Part shown: positions 26,673 through 35,756 of the stretch, in pieces
How positions within the stretch are numbered: position 1 is the first letter of the stretch
Layout of the letters: the number at the start of each line of letters is the position of its first letter
Origin: Flavobacteriales bacterium
GTDB lineage: Bacteria; Bacteroidota; Bacteroidia; Flavobacteriales_D; Crocinitomicaceae
Direction: 5' to 3'
Assembly (NCBI GenBank): GCA_018883325.1
Contig: VEQH01000007.1
Span: 1 to 64,000 of the forward strand
Length of the DNA: 64,000 nt
Position numbers and translations under genes: made by a program
The notes under the pieces: model-generated
Told to the model about the DNA's origin: nothing
Database searches by the model: none
What the model saw: only the letters and a program-made list of their open reading frames with translations

Positions 26673-28496
26673 TCAGTTTTTTAGCCAATAATTTAAGCAA
26701 GCAACACGCCACACTAATTTGGCAAATTTATTATTTCCTTTTTTGAAATCTTCAATCACTGCTTTTGTTTTTTGTTTATCAAGAAAATGCAATAACTCAT
26801 AATCTATTTCAAGCAAATACTCTAGGCAGCCTCTAAGCCAAAGAACTTCTCCTGGAGTAACAAAACCTTTTTTATCTTTTCTATATTGAATTTTGTCTGG
26901 AATAATTCCTTGCATTGCATTTCTTAAAATTGGTTTCGTGTATCCATTTTTAATTTTAGAGTCAGATTGATTATTAAACATCATTTCAACCAAACGATGA
27001 TCCAAAAAAGGAACTCTAGTTTCTACTGATTTTGCCATTGAAATTCGATCCTCGTAATGTAAAATTGTAGGTAAACTTGAATAATTCATTAATACTTGGT
27101 GAAAAGAATCTAAACGAGAAGCTTTAAAATTATCAAATTGAATTTCTGTTGAACTTATTCCTTTTTTCATTAAAAATGGCATGTAGTTTTTAAACTCAAC
27201 AGTATAAAGATACTTTTCAGATAAGAAAACAGATAGTAAGCTTTTCAAAGCAACTTGAGTCAAAGCACCAAAATTTGCTTCTTGGTATTTTCTATATAAA
27301 TTAAATTCTTTAATTAATTCCAACCATTCAAGTTTGGTGAATTTATCTGCAAAAAAACGATAGTAACTGTGTAGATATCCTCCCATATAATCATCAGCAC
27401 CTTGTCCTGAAATAATCACTTTAATTCCATCTCTTTCAACTAATTCCATTAATGAGTAATGAGAAATACATGATGATCCAGACATTGGAAAATCAATCAT
27501 CATAGCAATTTCATGGAAATTTTCAGCCACTTCAGATGTTGCAGGTGAATAATAATTTGATGTATATCGATCCTTATATTTTTTTTCAATTTCAAATATA
27601 AAAGGTCTTTCATCTACAGTGTTTTTCCCTTCGTAATAAATAGAAAATGTATGCAAGTCAGATGATAAATTTTGCTCAATTATACTGCAAACAATACTTG
27701 AACTGTCTAGTCCTCCACTTAATGATGCCCCAACTGGAACATCGCTTCGCATGTGTAAAGCTAAAGTTTCATCAAAAAGTGACTTGAAATTTGCTGTGAT
27801 TTTTAAATCTTTATTTGTATTCGATGTAATCTGCCAATAGGTTTCAAATTTTATTTTTGATTCCTTGTAAAACATATTTTTACCAGGTTCTAAAGACTTT
27901 ACACATGTAAAATAGGTTTCATCTCGATAAGACATCCAACCCAATTGTAAGCCCCGACTTATTTGGTTTAAGTTCAATTCATTTGAAAATGCTGGTGTTT
28001 TTTTTAATGATTTTATTTCTGAAGCAAAGTATAGAGAACTTCCATCAAAAATGTAATAAAATGGTTTAATTCCAAATCGATCTCTAGAACAGAAAAGCTC
28101 CTTGGAGGTAGAATTGTAAATAGCGAAAGCCCACATTCCAATAAAACGATTTACAACTTTCGAACCCCACTTGTCAAAGCCTTTAAGGATAACTTCAGTG
28201 TCTGAATCGGATACAAATTCATAACCGAATTGTTTTAGCTCTTCTCTTATTTCTTTGTAGTTGTATATTTCGCCATTAAATACAATGGAGTAATTTTGGA
28301 AAAACATTGGCTGATTTCCTGATTCTGACAAGTCTAAAATACTTAAGCGATTATGACCAAAATAGCAATTGTCTTTTTGATCAGTGCTTGAGTAATCAGG
28401 TCCACGATGTAATGTAGAATTTGTCATTAATTGAATTAACTTCTGACCATCTTGAGACGAAATGTTATTATTCACAAAACCGTGTATACCACACAT
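26673..28496 (-). CDS. asnB: Asparagine synthase (glutamine-hydrolysing), AsnB type
   Basis: 607 residues, full two-domain length. MCGIHGFVNN at the start supplies the Cys2 nucleophile of the class II glutaminase domain (1 to about 220), with HRGPDYSS and FNGEIYNYKEIREEL. The synthetase domain has the PP-loop LSGGLDSSSIV near 258-268 and VISGQGADDYMGGY near 360. The enzyme makes asparagine, or amidates another carboxylate, using ATP and glutamine. Its neighbours are a methyltransferase and a glycosyltransferase, so a cell-surface amidotransferase role is as likely as amino-acid synthesis. Both active sites look intact. Confidence 0.88.
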   Translation of the reverse strand: MCGIHGFVNNNISSQDGQKLIQLMTNSTLHRGPDYSSTDQKDNCYFGHNRLSILDLSESGNQPMFFQNYSIVFNGEIYNYKEIREELKQFGYEFVSDSDTEVILKGFDKWGSKVVNRFIGMWAFAIYNSTSKELFCSRDRFGIKPFYYIFDGSSLYFASEIKSLKKTPAFSNELNLNQISRGLQLGWMSYRDETYFTCVKSLEPGKNMFYKESKIKFETYWQITSNTNKDLKITANFKSLFDETLALHMRSDVPVGASLSGGLDSSSIVCSIIEQNLSSDLHTFSIYYEGKNTVDERPFIFEIEKKYKDRYTSNYYSPATSEVAENFHEIAMMIDFPMSGSSCISHYSLMELVERDGIKVIISGQGADDYMGGYLHSYYRFFADKFTKLEWLELIKEFNLYRKYQEANFGALTQVALKSLLSVFLSEKYLYTVEFKNYMPFLMKKGISSTEIQFDNFKASRLDSFHQVLMNYSSLPTILHYEDRISMAKSVETRVPFLDHRLVEMMFNNQSDSKIKNGYTKPILRNAMQGIIPDKIQYRKDKKGFVTPGEVLWLRGCLEYLLEIDYELLHFLDKQKTKAVIEDFKKGNNKFAKLVWRVACLNYWLKN

Positions 28497-28522
28497 ATTC
28501 TACATTGAATTTTAGCGAGGAA

Positions 28523-28530
28523 CAAAACTA
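28523..28530 (-). promoter_or_regulatory. Candidate -7 box for the asnB operon
   Basis: The plus-strand sequence CAAAACTA reads TAGTTTTG on the minus strand, a match to TAnnTTTG, 27 bases before the asnB ATG. No good -33 TTG is visible at the right distance, so support is moderate. Confidence 0.4.
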
Positions 28531-28612
28531 AAAAAAATACAGCTTAAGATTAGTTCTAATTTTAATGATTCGCAATTGTTTACTAACACAAGTCATGATT
28601 ATAAATTTGAAT

Positions 28613-28643
28613 TGACTGAAAGCTTAAATAATTTGTACTTTCG
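28613..28643 (+). promoter_or_regulatory. Candidate promoter for the deacetylase-like gene
   Basis: TACTTTCG at 28636-28643 resembles the Bacteroidota -7 box, and TTG at 28613-28615 lies 20 bases upstream at the -33 position. The ATG at 28667 follows 23 bases after the box. This makes the asnB and deacetylase-like genes divergently transcribed from a 170-base region. Confidence 0.5.
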
Positions 28644-28666
28644 TATGTTGCAAAATCAAGTTGAAA

Positions 28667-29932
28667 ATGATTCCAGTTTATGTAAGAGAAGGTGAGAAGT
28701 ATACAAATATTGTAATTTACATTCTGAAATTAATTGAAAAAAATAAATCCATTTCATTTGAATTTCGCAATCAAAAAACTGGTGTAAATCTGGTTTGGGA
28801 TCATATAGACACTAATAGTCAGTTTTTAAACTTAGAGTTTTATAATTTAATTGATGAAGACAAGTTTGATTTTGAAATAAATAAAGAGATTGTTATTCAA
28901 AATGAATCAGGGAAAAAGGATTTCATAGCGAGTGTATTTTATAAAGTCAATTGTTTACAAGAATTTGGTTGCACTGATGATTTAGATGAATATGGTCGTT
29001 ATTGCTACACATCTTCCTATCAGTTTAAATTTGGATTAATTGAAGAAAACTTAGTCCAACAAGAAATAGATACTTTTTTTATTGAAAATAATTTACGTGG
29101 AAATGATAAGAAAAGTCGATTTTTTATTTCTCATGATATTGATACAATTAATGGTTCTTTTCTACAAGATGGGCTTTGGGCTGTAAAAAACAGAAAAGTT
29201 GGAGTTGTCTTTAAGTTGATTTTTAATGAAATCTCAAGAAAACCTCATTGGAGAAATATTGATAAAATTCTAAAAATCAGTAGCGAATACGATGTTTACA
29301 CTACTTTTTTTTGGTTAGTAAATCAAGGTGTTGGTTTAGCCAATATTAAAAATTCTGATTATGATATTAATAAGCAAACTGATTTAATTAACCTAGTAGA
29401 AAAATCTGGTTCCTTTAACGGAATACATAAATCCTGCTCGAACGATTCTTTCGAATTAGAGTTAGAAAAAAGCAAATTGGATACAGTTTTCAATCGATAT
29501 CATTTTTTAAAATTTTTACCCGCTGAGGATTGGAAAGTAATTTCTGATTCAAAAATTGAATTGGACTGTAGTTTAGGATTTGCAGAACATTATGGTTTTA
29601 GAAATTCTTACGGTAAAGCTTTTCAACCTTATGATTTGAAAAATGATAAGCCCTTTGATTTTATCGAAGCCCCTTTACATTTTATGGATACCACTTTTCA
29701 TCAGTATCTAAAAACACCGATTTCTAAAATTGGAGAAGTTATTATTAATTTTTATGAGAAAAACCCATTAAATTGTGATTTTTCTTTGTTGTGGCATAAT
29801 ACTTATTTTACTGATTATAAATTCAATTCGTACCTTACCGAGTATAAAAAAATACTTACTTACATTTACGAAAATAAAATTGAGGTGCTATCTCCAGTTC
29901 AATTAATTGAAGAAAACAAAATAAAATGGTGA
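28667..29932 (+). CDS. Polysaccharide deacetylase-like protein
   Basis: 421 residues from ATG 28667; a TTG two codons upstream is possible but less likely. The N-terminal 140 residues are a separate variable domain. The catalytic-type part begins with SRFFISHDIDTINGS near 150, where HDID stands in for the NodB acidic motif, continues with GIHKSCSND near 260 as a candidate second motif, and has LWHNTYFTDYKF near the C-terminus. The THDxD-type motif is shared by many proteins from Bacteroidota glycan clusters. No signal peptide is seen. It overlaps the GNAT gene by 7 bases. Activity is inferred from weak motif similarity. Confidence 0.65.
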   Translation: MIPVYVREGEKYTNIVIYILKLIEKNKSISFEFRNQKTGVNLVWDHIDTNSQFLNLEFYNLIDEDKFDFEINKEIVIQNESGKKDFIASVFYKVNCLQEFGCTDDLDEYGRYCYTSSYQFKFGLIEENLVQQEIDTFFIENNLRGNDKKSRFFISHDIDTINGSFLQDGLWAVKNRKVGVVFKLIFNEISRKPHWRNIDKILKISSEYDVYTTFFWLVNQGVGLANIKNSDYDINKQTDLINLVEKSGSFNGIHKSCSNDSFELELEKSKLDTVFNRYHFLKFLPAEDWKVISDSKIELDCSLGFAEHYGFRNSYGKAFQPYDLKNDKPFDFIEAPLHFMDTTFHQYLKTPISKIGEVIINFYEKNPLNCDFSLLWHNTYFTDYKFNSYLTEYKKILTYIYENKIEVLSPVQLIEENKIKW

Positions 29933-30993
29933 CTTATCGTTTGGCGACTGCCGCTGATTACATAAATATAAATGCTTTTCATAATCGAATTGATAAACCA
30001 AATCGAACTATGGAACAGTTTTATTGGGAATTTAGAGATGGTCCAATTGGTCCGTCCATTTATGTTGTTGCAGAAGATGGAGATAAAATTGTCGGAACTA
30101 ATTGCGTCATCCCTATTAATCTAATTGATTCAAATGGTAATCTATATAAATCTGGAAAAAGTGAGGACACATTAGTAGATCCAACTTATAGAGGACAAAA
30201 TATATTCAATAACATTTATGAATTTCTCTTTGAAGAATGCAAAAAGCAAGGAGTTTCAGTTATTTGGGGCTTCACTTCAGCAAATAAACCATTTGAAAAA
30301 TTAGGCTTTGAAATACCTTATGATCATCATCAAGGACTTGCAGTAAATTATGTTTTAAATAGTTATAATTACCTTATCACGCTAAATCCAAAAAATAAGT
30401 TTCTCGATAAAGTTAAGATTATTGCTTTGTGTCTTTTTTCTAAACTGAAATTTAAATTGAATATTATTGAAAAGTCTTATAAATACGAATTCATTGAATT
30501 AATTGAAAATTCTAGTATTGTTGAACAATTAATCTTTTCAAATTTAGAAGCGAATCCTTCTACTTTTTCTATTCATCAAAATGAATCCTTTCAAAATTGG
30601 AGAATCTATTCAAACCCAAATTACTATCAACGTAACTCTTTTGTTTTTAAAGATAAAAATGGAAATTTAATTGCCTTTTTTCAAACAAATACAACAAAGA
30701 ATAAAGTCGCTTACATAAATCAAAGTGTGTTTTTAGCAGAAATTGATGACCAAGAAAAGTCAAAAATGATCCGAATTGTAACAAATCACTTGTTTAAAAA
30801 AGGTGTTATAATTGTTCGAAATTGGTTGTTTGATACAAATGATTTGAATAAAAATGAAATAGAAGTGTTTAATAAGGCTGGGTTATTTTATTTAAATAGA
30901 GGAATTGGTTTAGTTTGGAAAAAACTAGATGATAATGATTTGAGCCCTAACAATTTTTACTTATCAAGAATTGCTTCTCAAGGAATTATTTGA
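29926..30993 (+). CDS. GNAT-family N-acetyltransferase
   Basis: 355 residues. The N-terminal half has a GNAT fold: GPIGPSIYVVAEDGDKIVGT near 30-50, then SEDTLVDPTYRGQNIFNNIY, where RGQNIF is the acetyl-CoA pyrophosphate loop, followed by VIWGFTSANKPFEKLGFE. The C-terminal half (about 190-355) looks like a second, degenerate GNAT-type domain. Such proteins in glycan clusters acetylate amino sugars or other small amines. It overlaps the deacetylase-like gene by 7 bases, so the pair is probably coupled. It ends 7 bases before the convergent secreted-protein gene. Confidence 0.72.
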   Translation: MVTYRLATAADYININAFHNRIDKPNRTMEQFYWEFRDGPIGPSIYVVAEDGDKIVGTNCVIPINLIDSNGNLYKSGKSEDTLVDPTYRGQNIFNNIYEFLFEECKKQGVSVIWGFTSANKPFEKLGFEIPYDHHQGLAVNYVLNSYNYLITLNPKNKFLDKVKIIALCLFSKLKFKLNIIEKSYKYEFIELIENSSIVEQLIFSNLEANPSTFSIHQNESFQNWRIYSNPNYYQRNSFVFKDKNGNLIAFFQTNTTKNKVAYINQSVFLAEIDDQEKSKMIRIVTNHLFKKGVIIVRNWLFDTNDLNKNEIEVFNKAGLFYLNRGIGLVWKKLDDNDLSPNNFYLSRIASQGII

Positions 30994-31000
30994 TTTTAGC

Positions 31001-33766
31001 TTATCTAAACAAATGAATAAATCCTTGTTCAGTAAAATTATTCAAATAGAAATCTTCGTATTCAACTTTCCAAAAATAGACTCCTTCAACACATTCTTTG
31101 CCGTTGGATGTTCCATCCCAACCACTAATTAAATTGCTACTATTATAAATCACATTTCCCCAACGATTTACAATTATGATGTTGGCAGATTTGATTTTTT
31201 GATAGGATACAGGAGAAAATAAATCATTAGTACCATCACCATTAGGAGTGAAAACAGTTGGCATTTCAAATTCCGATTCACATAACTTAGCATTAATCAA
31301 AAATTCATTTTGAATTTGACAAACTCCAACGGATACAATCACCGTATAAATGCCAGCTTGATTAACTTCAATACTTGAATTTGTCGAGTTATTACTCCAC
31401 AAATAAGTACCATTAGGAGTAATTGCATTTAAAGTATATGTTTCACCAATACAGATAGTTGTGTCATTTGTAAAATTGATTTGTGGTGGATTTTGTATTT
31501 CTAAATTCAAACTATCTGAATCGAATCCACAATTATTGGAAACAATAACCCAATACAGACCTTGTTGATTAATTGCAAGAGTCGGAGCATTTGAATTATT
31601 TTGCCAAGTATAAGTTGCGCCGGGATAACTTGCATCCAAAATAAGATTCAAACCATTGCATATAATGGTGTCATTTCCTAAATTAACTGTTGGTATATCT
31701 TGAATTGCAATAATAATTGAATCTCGTACCAAACAATTTTGAGTTGCTACATCTACCCAATAAATTCCAGCTTGATTTACAAGGAAATTAGATTGAGTTG
31801 AATTATTTTGCCATGAAAAACTTGCATTAGAAACTGCAGGATTTAATAATAAGGTAGAATTGACACAAATTGTAGTGTCGTTACCAAGGTTAACTGTTGG
31901 TTGGTTTTCAATTGTAACAACAATAGAATCTCTTTCAATGCCACAAATGTTTTCTACTTCAACCCAATAGATTCCAGAGTTATTAACGATCAATGAAGAA
32001 TCTGTAGTATTATTATTCCAAATTATAGTTCCAATTCCACCACCAAAAACAGGATTAAGTTCTGTAATTAAATTACTGCACGCAGAAGTATCATTTCCAA
32101 GTTCAATTGTAGGTGGAGATAAATAAGTGATTTGAATTGTATCAGATACAAAACAAGCCAAAGTTGAGACTGAAACCCAATAAGTTCCAGGTTGAGTTAT
32201 TGTAAAATTCGAATTTATTGAATTATCTTGCCAAATATAACTGCCATTTGGAATAATCGGATTAAGGACATAAATAGAATTTGTACAAATAGTTGTATCA
32301 TTTCCTAAGTTAAGAATTGGCTGGTTTTCGATTGTTACGACAATAGAATCTCTTTCAATGCCACAAATGTTTTCAACTTCAACCCAATAGATTCCAGAGT
32401 TGTTAACGATCAATGTAGAATCGGTTAAATTATTATTCCAAATTATAGTTCCAATTCCACCACCAAAAACAGGATTAAGTTCTGTAATTAGATTACTACA
32501 AGCAGAAGTGTCATTTCCAAGTTCAATTGTTGGTGGAGATAAATAGCTGACAAAAATCGTATCACTCACAGTACATATACCGTTCGTAACGGTTAGCCAA
32601 TAATTTCCCTGCTGAGAAACAGTAAATGATTGTTGATTAGAATTGTTTTGCCATGTATAATTAACATTTGAAAGAACAGGGTTTAGGACCAAAACTTCAT
32701 TTAAACATATTGTAGTATCATTTCCTAAATCGAGAATTGGAGGTGATTCAAAAGTAACATTTATCGTATCTTGATCTGTTCCACAACTATTTGTTACTTG
32801 AACCCAATATGATCCTGTTTGATTTACCGTTAATGTTGGGCTTGTTGAATTATTTGACCATAAAACTGTTCCACTTTGAACGTTTGGATGAATCAATAAA
32901 CTTAAAGTTGAACATAATGTGGTATCATTTCCAAGTTGAACCGAAGGACTATTTAAGTTTGTAACTAATACTGTATCAATATCAGAACATGAATTATCTC
33001 CAACTTCAACCCAATATAACCCTGGTGTATTAACAGAAATGCTAGAGGTTGTAGAACCTGTACTCCATAAATAACTTGTCGCATTTGCGTTGAAAGCATT
33101 TAAAGTTGTATTATTTGAATTACACAAAACAACGTCTTGACCTGCGTCAGCAATTATTGAACAGTTTATAGGGCAATCAAAATAGATAGAATCAATAATT
33201 AACGCGTATGCACTACCAGGTCTGTTATATCTAAAACTAACACTAGAAAGACTTCCTGTCCAATTTACCCAACCTGAAACATCATTGTTGTTATTTCCAG
33301 GGTTATTGTCAAATGGGGTGACTACACCTCCAACCAAAAAGAATGGATTTACAAAACCAAGTGGACTTATACTTGCAGGAGTAGGATTTATTTGAGATAT
33401 TGATTCTTCTGGTTGTGAAAGACCACTTACATTTTCATCTAAATCAACAAATCGAATTTTTAAATTACTAACAGGTTGATTGAAAGTGATTGAAACATCA
33501 ATAAAACTATTTGTGATATTTATGTCTGAAGGTAATAACATACAGTTATTTGAATAAGGAGGTCCATTACTTACCTTATTAAAAGACGCCGATGAATTTA
33601 TGGTGTAATTAATAGTTGAACAATTTGCAGTGTTATAATTTGGACTTGTAGCGGTTGTTACTGGATTATTAGAAAGCCACGACATTCCAGAATTTACTGT
33701 TTGTGATTTGTTGTTTCCACAAATGAAGATGAAAAGGAAAAGAATTAATGACTTTATTAAATACAT
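31001..33766 (-). CDS. Large repeat protein with type IX secretion type-B C-terminal domain
   Basis: 921 residues. A signal peptide (about 1-21, ending before QTVNSG) leads to a 190-residue N-terminal domain shared with the neighbouring protein. Nine Ig-like repeats of about 70 residues follow, each with a start such as LGNDTTIC and an inner W plus GxYWV strand. The last 85 residues are the gliding-motility C-terminal domain, with MPTVFTPNGDGTNDLF, IIVNRWGNVIYNS, GWDG and GVYFWKVEY. This domain directs export through the type IX system. It is thus a cell-surface or released protein, perhaps adhesive. It starts 6 bases after its paralogue. Repeats 4 and 6 are nearly identical at DNA level. Confidence 0.9.
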   Translation of the reverse strand: MYLIKSLILFLFIFICGNNKSQTVNSGMSWLSNNPVTTATSPNYNTANCSTINYTINSSASFNKVSNGPPYSNNCMLLPSDINITNSFIDVSITFNQPVSNLKIRFVDLDENVSGLSQPEESISQINPTPASISPLGFVNPFFLVGGVVTPFDNNPGNNNNDVSGWVNWTGSLSSVSFRYNRPGSAYALIIDSIYFDCPINCSIIADAGQDVVLCNSNNTTLNAFNANATSYLWSTGSTTSSISVNTPGLYWVEVGDNSCSDIDTVLVTNLNSPSVQLGNDTTLCSTLSLLIHPNVQSGTVLWSNNSTSPTLTVNQTGSYWVQVTNSCGTDQDTINVTFESPPILDLGNDTTICLNEVLVLNPVLSNVNYTWQNNSNQQSFTVSQQGNYWLTVTNGICTVSDTIFVSYLSPPTIELGNDTSACSNLITELNPVFGGGIGTIIWNNNLTDSTLIVNNSGIYWVEVENICGIERDSIVVTIENQPILNLGNDTTICTNSIYVLNPIIPNGSYIWQDNSINSNFTITQPGTYWVSVSTLACFVSDTIQITYLSPPTIELGNDTSACSNLITELNPVFGGGIGTIIWNNNTTDSSLIVNNSGIYWVEVENICGIERDSIVVTIENQPTVNLGNDTTICVNSTLLLNPAVSNASFSWQNNSTQSNFLVNQAGIYWVDVATQNCLVRDSIIIAIQDIPTVNLGNDTIICNGLNLILDASYPGATYTWQNNSNAPTLAINQQGLYWVIVSNNCGFDSDSLNLEIQNPPQINFTNDTTICIGETYTLNAITPNGTYLWSNNSTNSSIEVNQAGIYTVIVSVGVCQIQNEFLINAKLCESEFEMPTVFTPNGDGTNDLFSPVSYQKIKSANIIIVNRWGNVIYNSSNLISGWDGTSNGKECVEGVYFWKVEYEDFYLNNFTEQGFIHLFR
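31897..32555 (-). repeat. Near-identical 240-bp segments 420 bp apart in the secreted-protein gene
   Basis: The stretches of about 31897-32135 and 32317-32555 are nearly identical, for example in the 31921 and 32341 lines, with only scattered changes. They encode repeats starting LGNDTSACSNLITELNP and ending in IYWVEVENICGIERDS. The offset is 420 bases (140 residues, two repeat units). This marks a recent duplication of a two-repeat block. Confidence 0.85.
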
Positions 33767-33772
33767 AATAAA

Positions 33773-35704
33773 CTATTTTATCAAAGAAATATGACCTGTT
33801 AAATTGATACGTTCAGGATTTAAGTTATTTATATAGGAAACTTTATAGGTATAAATGCCATCTTGAACTTTTTTAGCGCCATAATTTCCATCCCAATATT
33901 CATTTGGATCAAAACTTTCAAAAATAATTTCTCCCCATCTATTGTAAATTTCGAGATGGAAATCGTAAAAACTACAATCTGTTTTTATGCTAAAAACTTG
34001 GTTAAATTCATCTTCATCTGGTGTAAATGAATTTGGAATATAAACTCCACAATCACAATCATTAAATAAAACAGTGAATCGATCTAAAGAAACTCCACAA
34101 CTATTTGTAGTTGTAACAGTATAAATTCCTGATTCATTTACAACAAGTGATCCAATTGTTGTCCCGTTATTCCATAAATAATTTGAATTATTGTTCTGTG
34201 AACTTGTTAATAGAACAGACTCTCCTTTACACTTAACAAAACTTGATTCTGTATTCTGATTGATTATTTCTAATATCGTAATAAACTCCTTTAAACTACA
34301 TCCATTAGCATCAGTTCTTTCAACCCAATAATTTCCTGGTTGATTAACACTTATATTAGAGGTTGATTCACTTGTATTCCATAAATAAGTCACAGTTGAA
34401 TTGTCAAAGGCGTTAATTGTCAGAGTTGAGTTGTCACATAAATAATCTAGAGTTGGTAATGGAGTAAAATTAACTATTTGATTAGAAACTAATATTGAAT
34501 CTCTAAAGCTACAATTTCCGTTAGAAACTTGTACCCAATAAGTCCCAATGTTGTTAGCGTTTATTGAAGAAGTTGTTTCTCCAGTGTTCCATAAATAGGT
34601 TGTTGAAATTGTACTAGAAGCATCTAAAGTAAATAATGAATTTGGACAAATAACCAGTAGATTTTCTAATGCATCAGGTTCATAGGTTTGAGCACTAACA
34701 ATAACTGTATCATTATAGAAACAAGAACCGTTTGAAACTTGCACCCAATAAGTTCCAGGATTATTTACATTTATAGAAGAAGTTGTTTGACCAGTATTCC
34801 ACAAATAAGAATTAACATTTGAATTTGATGCATTAATAGATAAAGTATTATTTGAACAAATTGTTAAAGAATTATTTAGCACATTTGGTTGATAATTTTG
34901 AAGACTAACAATTACTGTATCAATGTCTGAACAAGTTCCATTGGATACTGAAACCCAATAAGTTCCTGGAGTGGATACATTGATAGATGAGGCTGTTGAA
35001 CCATTTGACCAAATAAATTGATTGCCATTGGAATTATTGGCGTTTAATGTTGTAGATTGATTTGTGCAAATTGATACATCTGGTCCAGCATTTGCGTTTA
35101 CAAGGCAATTTGTTGGACAATCAAAATAAATTGAATCTATAATTAAGGCATAAAGTGCTCCAGGTCTATTATATCTAAAACTAACTGAAGATAAATTTCC
35201 ACTCCAATTTACCCATCCAGAAGCATCATTATTATTGTTATTTGGATTGTTGTCAAATGGTGTAACTATTCCATTATTTAAAAAAATTGGATTAATATTT
35301 CCTCCTAATAAGTTTACACTTGATGGTGCTGGGTTGATTTGTGAAACAGATTCTTCAGGTTGAGTGAAACCATTAACATTTTCATCTAAATCAATAAATC
35401 TAATTTTTAAATTACTAATTGGTTGGTTGAAAGTAATTGTCATATCAACAAATAAAGGAGTAATATTAATATTTGATGGGAAGATTAAACTGTTATTGTT
35501 GTAGGGGGAGCCATTAAATACTCCTCTGAAAGTCTCAGATGAACTAATAGTATATTGTATGTTTGAACAACTTCCACTATTAAAACTCGGACTTGTAACA
35601 GTAGTAGTTGGGCTTGTCGATAACCAAGAAAAACCTGAATTTACTGTTTGGCAAATAATGTAAAATGAATTGATAAATATAACTAAAATGAAAAAGTGTC
35701 TCAA
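33773..35704 (-). CDS. Paralogous repeat protein with type IX secretion type-B C-terminal domain
   Basis: 643 residues. The signal peptide (about 1-18) precedes QTVNSGFSWLS, and the first 210 residues closely resemble those of the 921-residue neighbour. Five Ig-like repeats of about 70-80 residues follow, with TYWVSVSNGTCSDIDT-like endings. The C-terminal domain has IPNSFTPDEDEFNQVF, LEIYNRWGEIIFES and DGIYTYKVSY. The start is TTG at 35702-35704: no ATG is available before the conserved part. A -7-like box lies just upstream. The two genes look like a duplication followed by change in repeat number. Function unknown; surface location is inferred. Confidence 0.88.
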   Translation of the reverse strand: MRHFFILVIFINSFYIICQTVNSGFSWLSTSPTTTVTSPSFNSGSCSNIQYTISSSETFRGVFNGSPYNNNSLIFPSNINITPLFVDMTITFNQPISNLKIRFIDLDENVNGFTQPEESVSQINPAPSSVNLLGGNINPIFLNNGIVTPFDNNPNNNNNDASGWVNWSGNLSSVSFRYNRPGALYALIIDSIYFDCPTNCLVNANAGPDVSICTNQSTTLNANNSNGNQFIWSNGSTASSINVSTPGTYWVSVSNGTCSDIDTVIVSLQNYQPNVLNNSLTICSNNTLSINASNSNVNSYLWNTGQTTSSINVNNPGTYWVQVSNGSCFYNDTVIVSAQTYEPDALENLLVICPNSLFTLDASSTISTTYLWNTGETTSSINANNIGTYWVQVSNGNCSFRDSILVSNQIVNFTPLPTLDYLCDNSTLTINAFDNSTVTYLWNTSESTSNISVNQPGNYWVERTDANGCSLKEFITILEIINQNTESSFVKCKGESVLLTSSQNNNSNYLWNNGTTIGSLVVNESGIYTVTTTNSCGVSLDRFTVLFNDCDCGVYIPNSFTPDEDEFNQVFSIKTDCSFYDFHLEIYNRWGEIIFESFDPNEYWDGNYGAKKVQDGIYTYKVSYINNLNPERINLTGHISLIK

Positions 35705-35717
35705 ATCAAAAATAAAA

Positions 35718-35725
35718 CAAAGATA
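35718..35725 (-). promoter_or_regulatory. -7 box for the secreted-protein pair
   Basis: CAAAGATA on the plus strand reads TATCTTTG on the minus strand, a full match to TAnnTTTG, 13 bases before the TTG start of the 643-residue protein. No clear -33 TTG is seen at 19-21 bases. It could serve both secreted-protein genes, which are only 6 bases apart. Confidence 0.5.
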
Positions 35726-35756
35726 GGTTTATATAAATGATTTTTCATAGGTAAAA

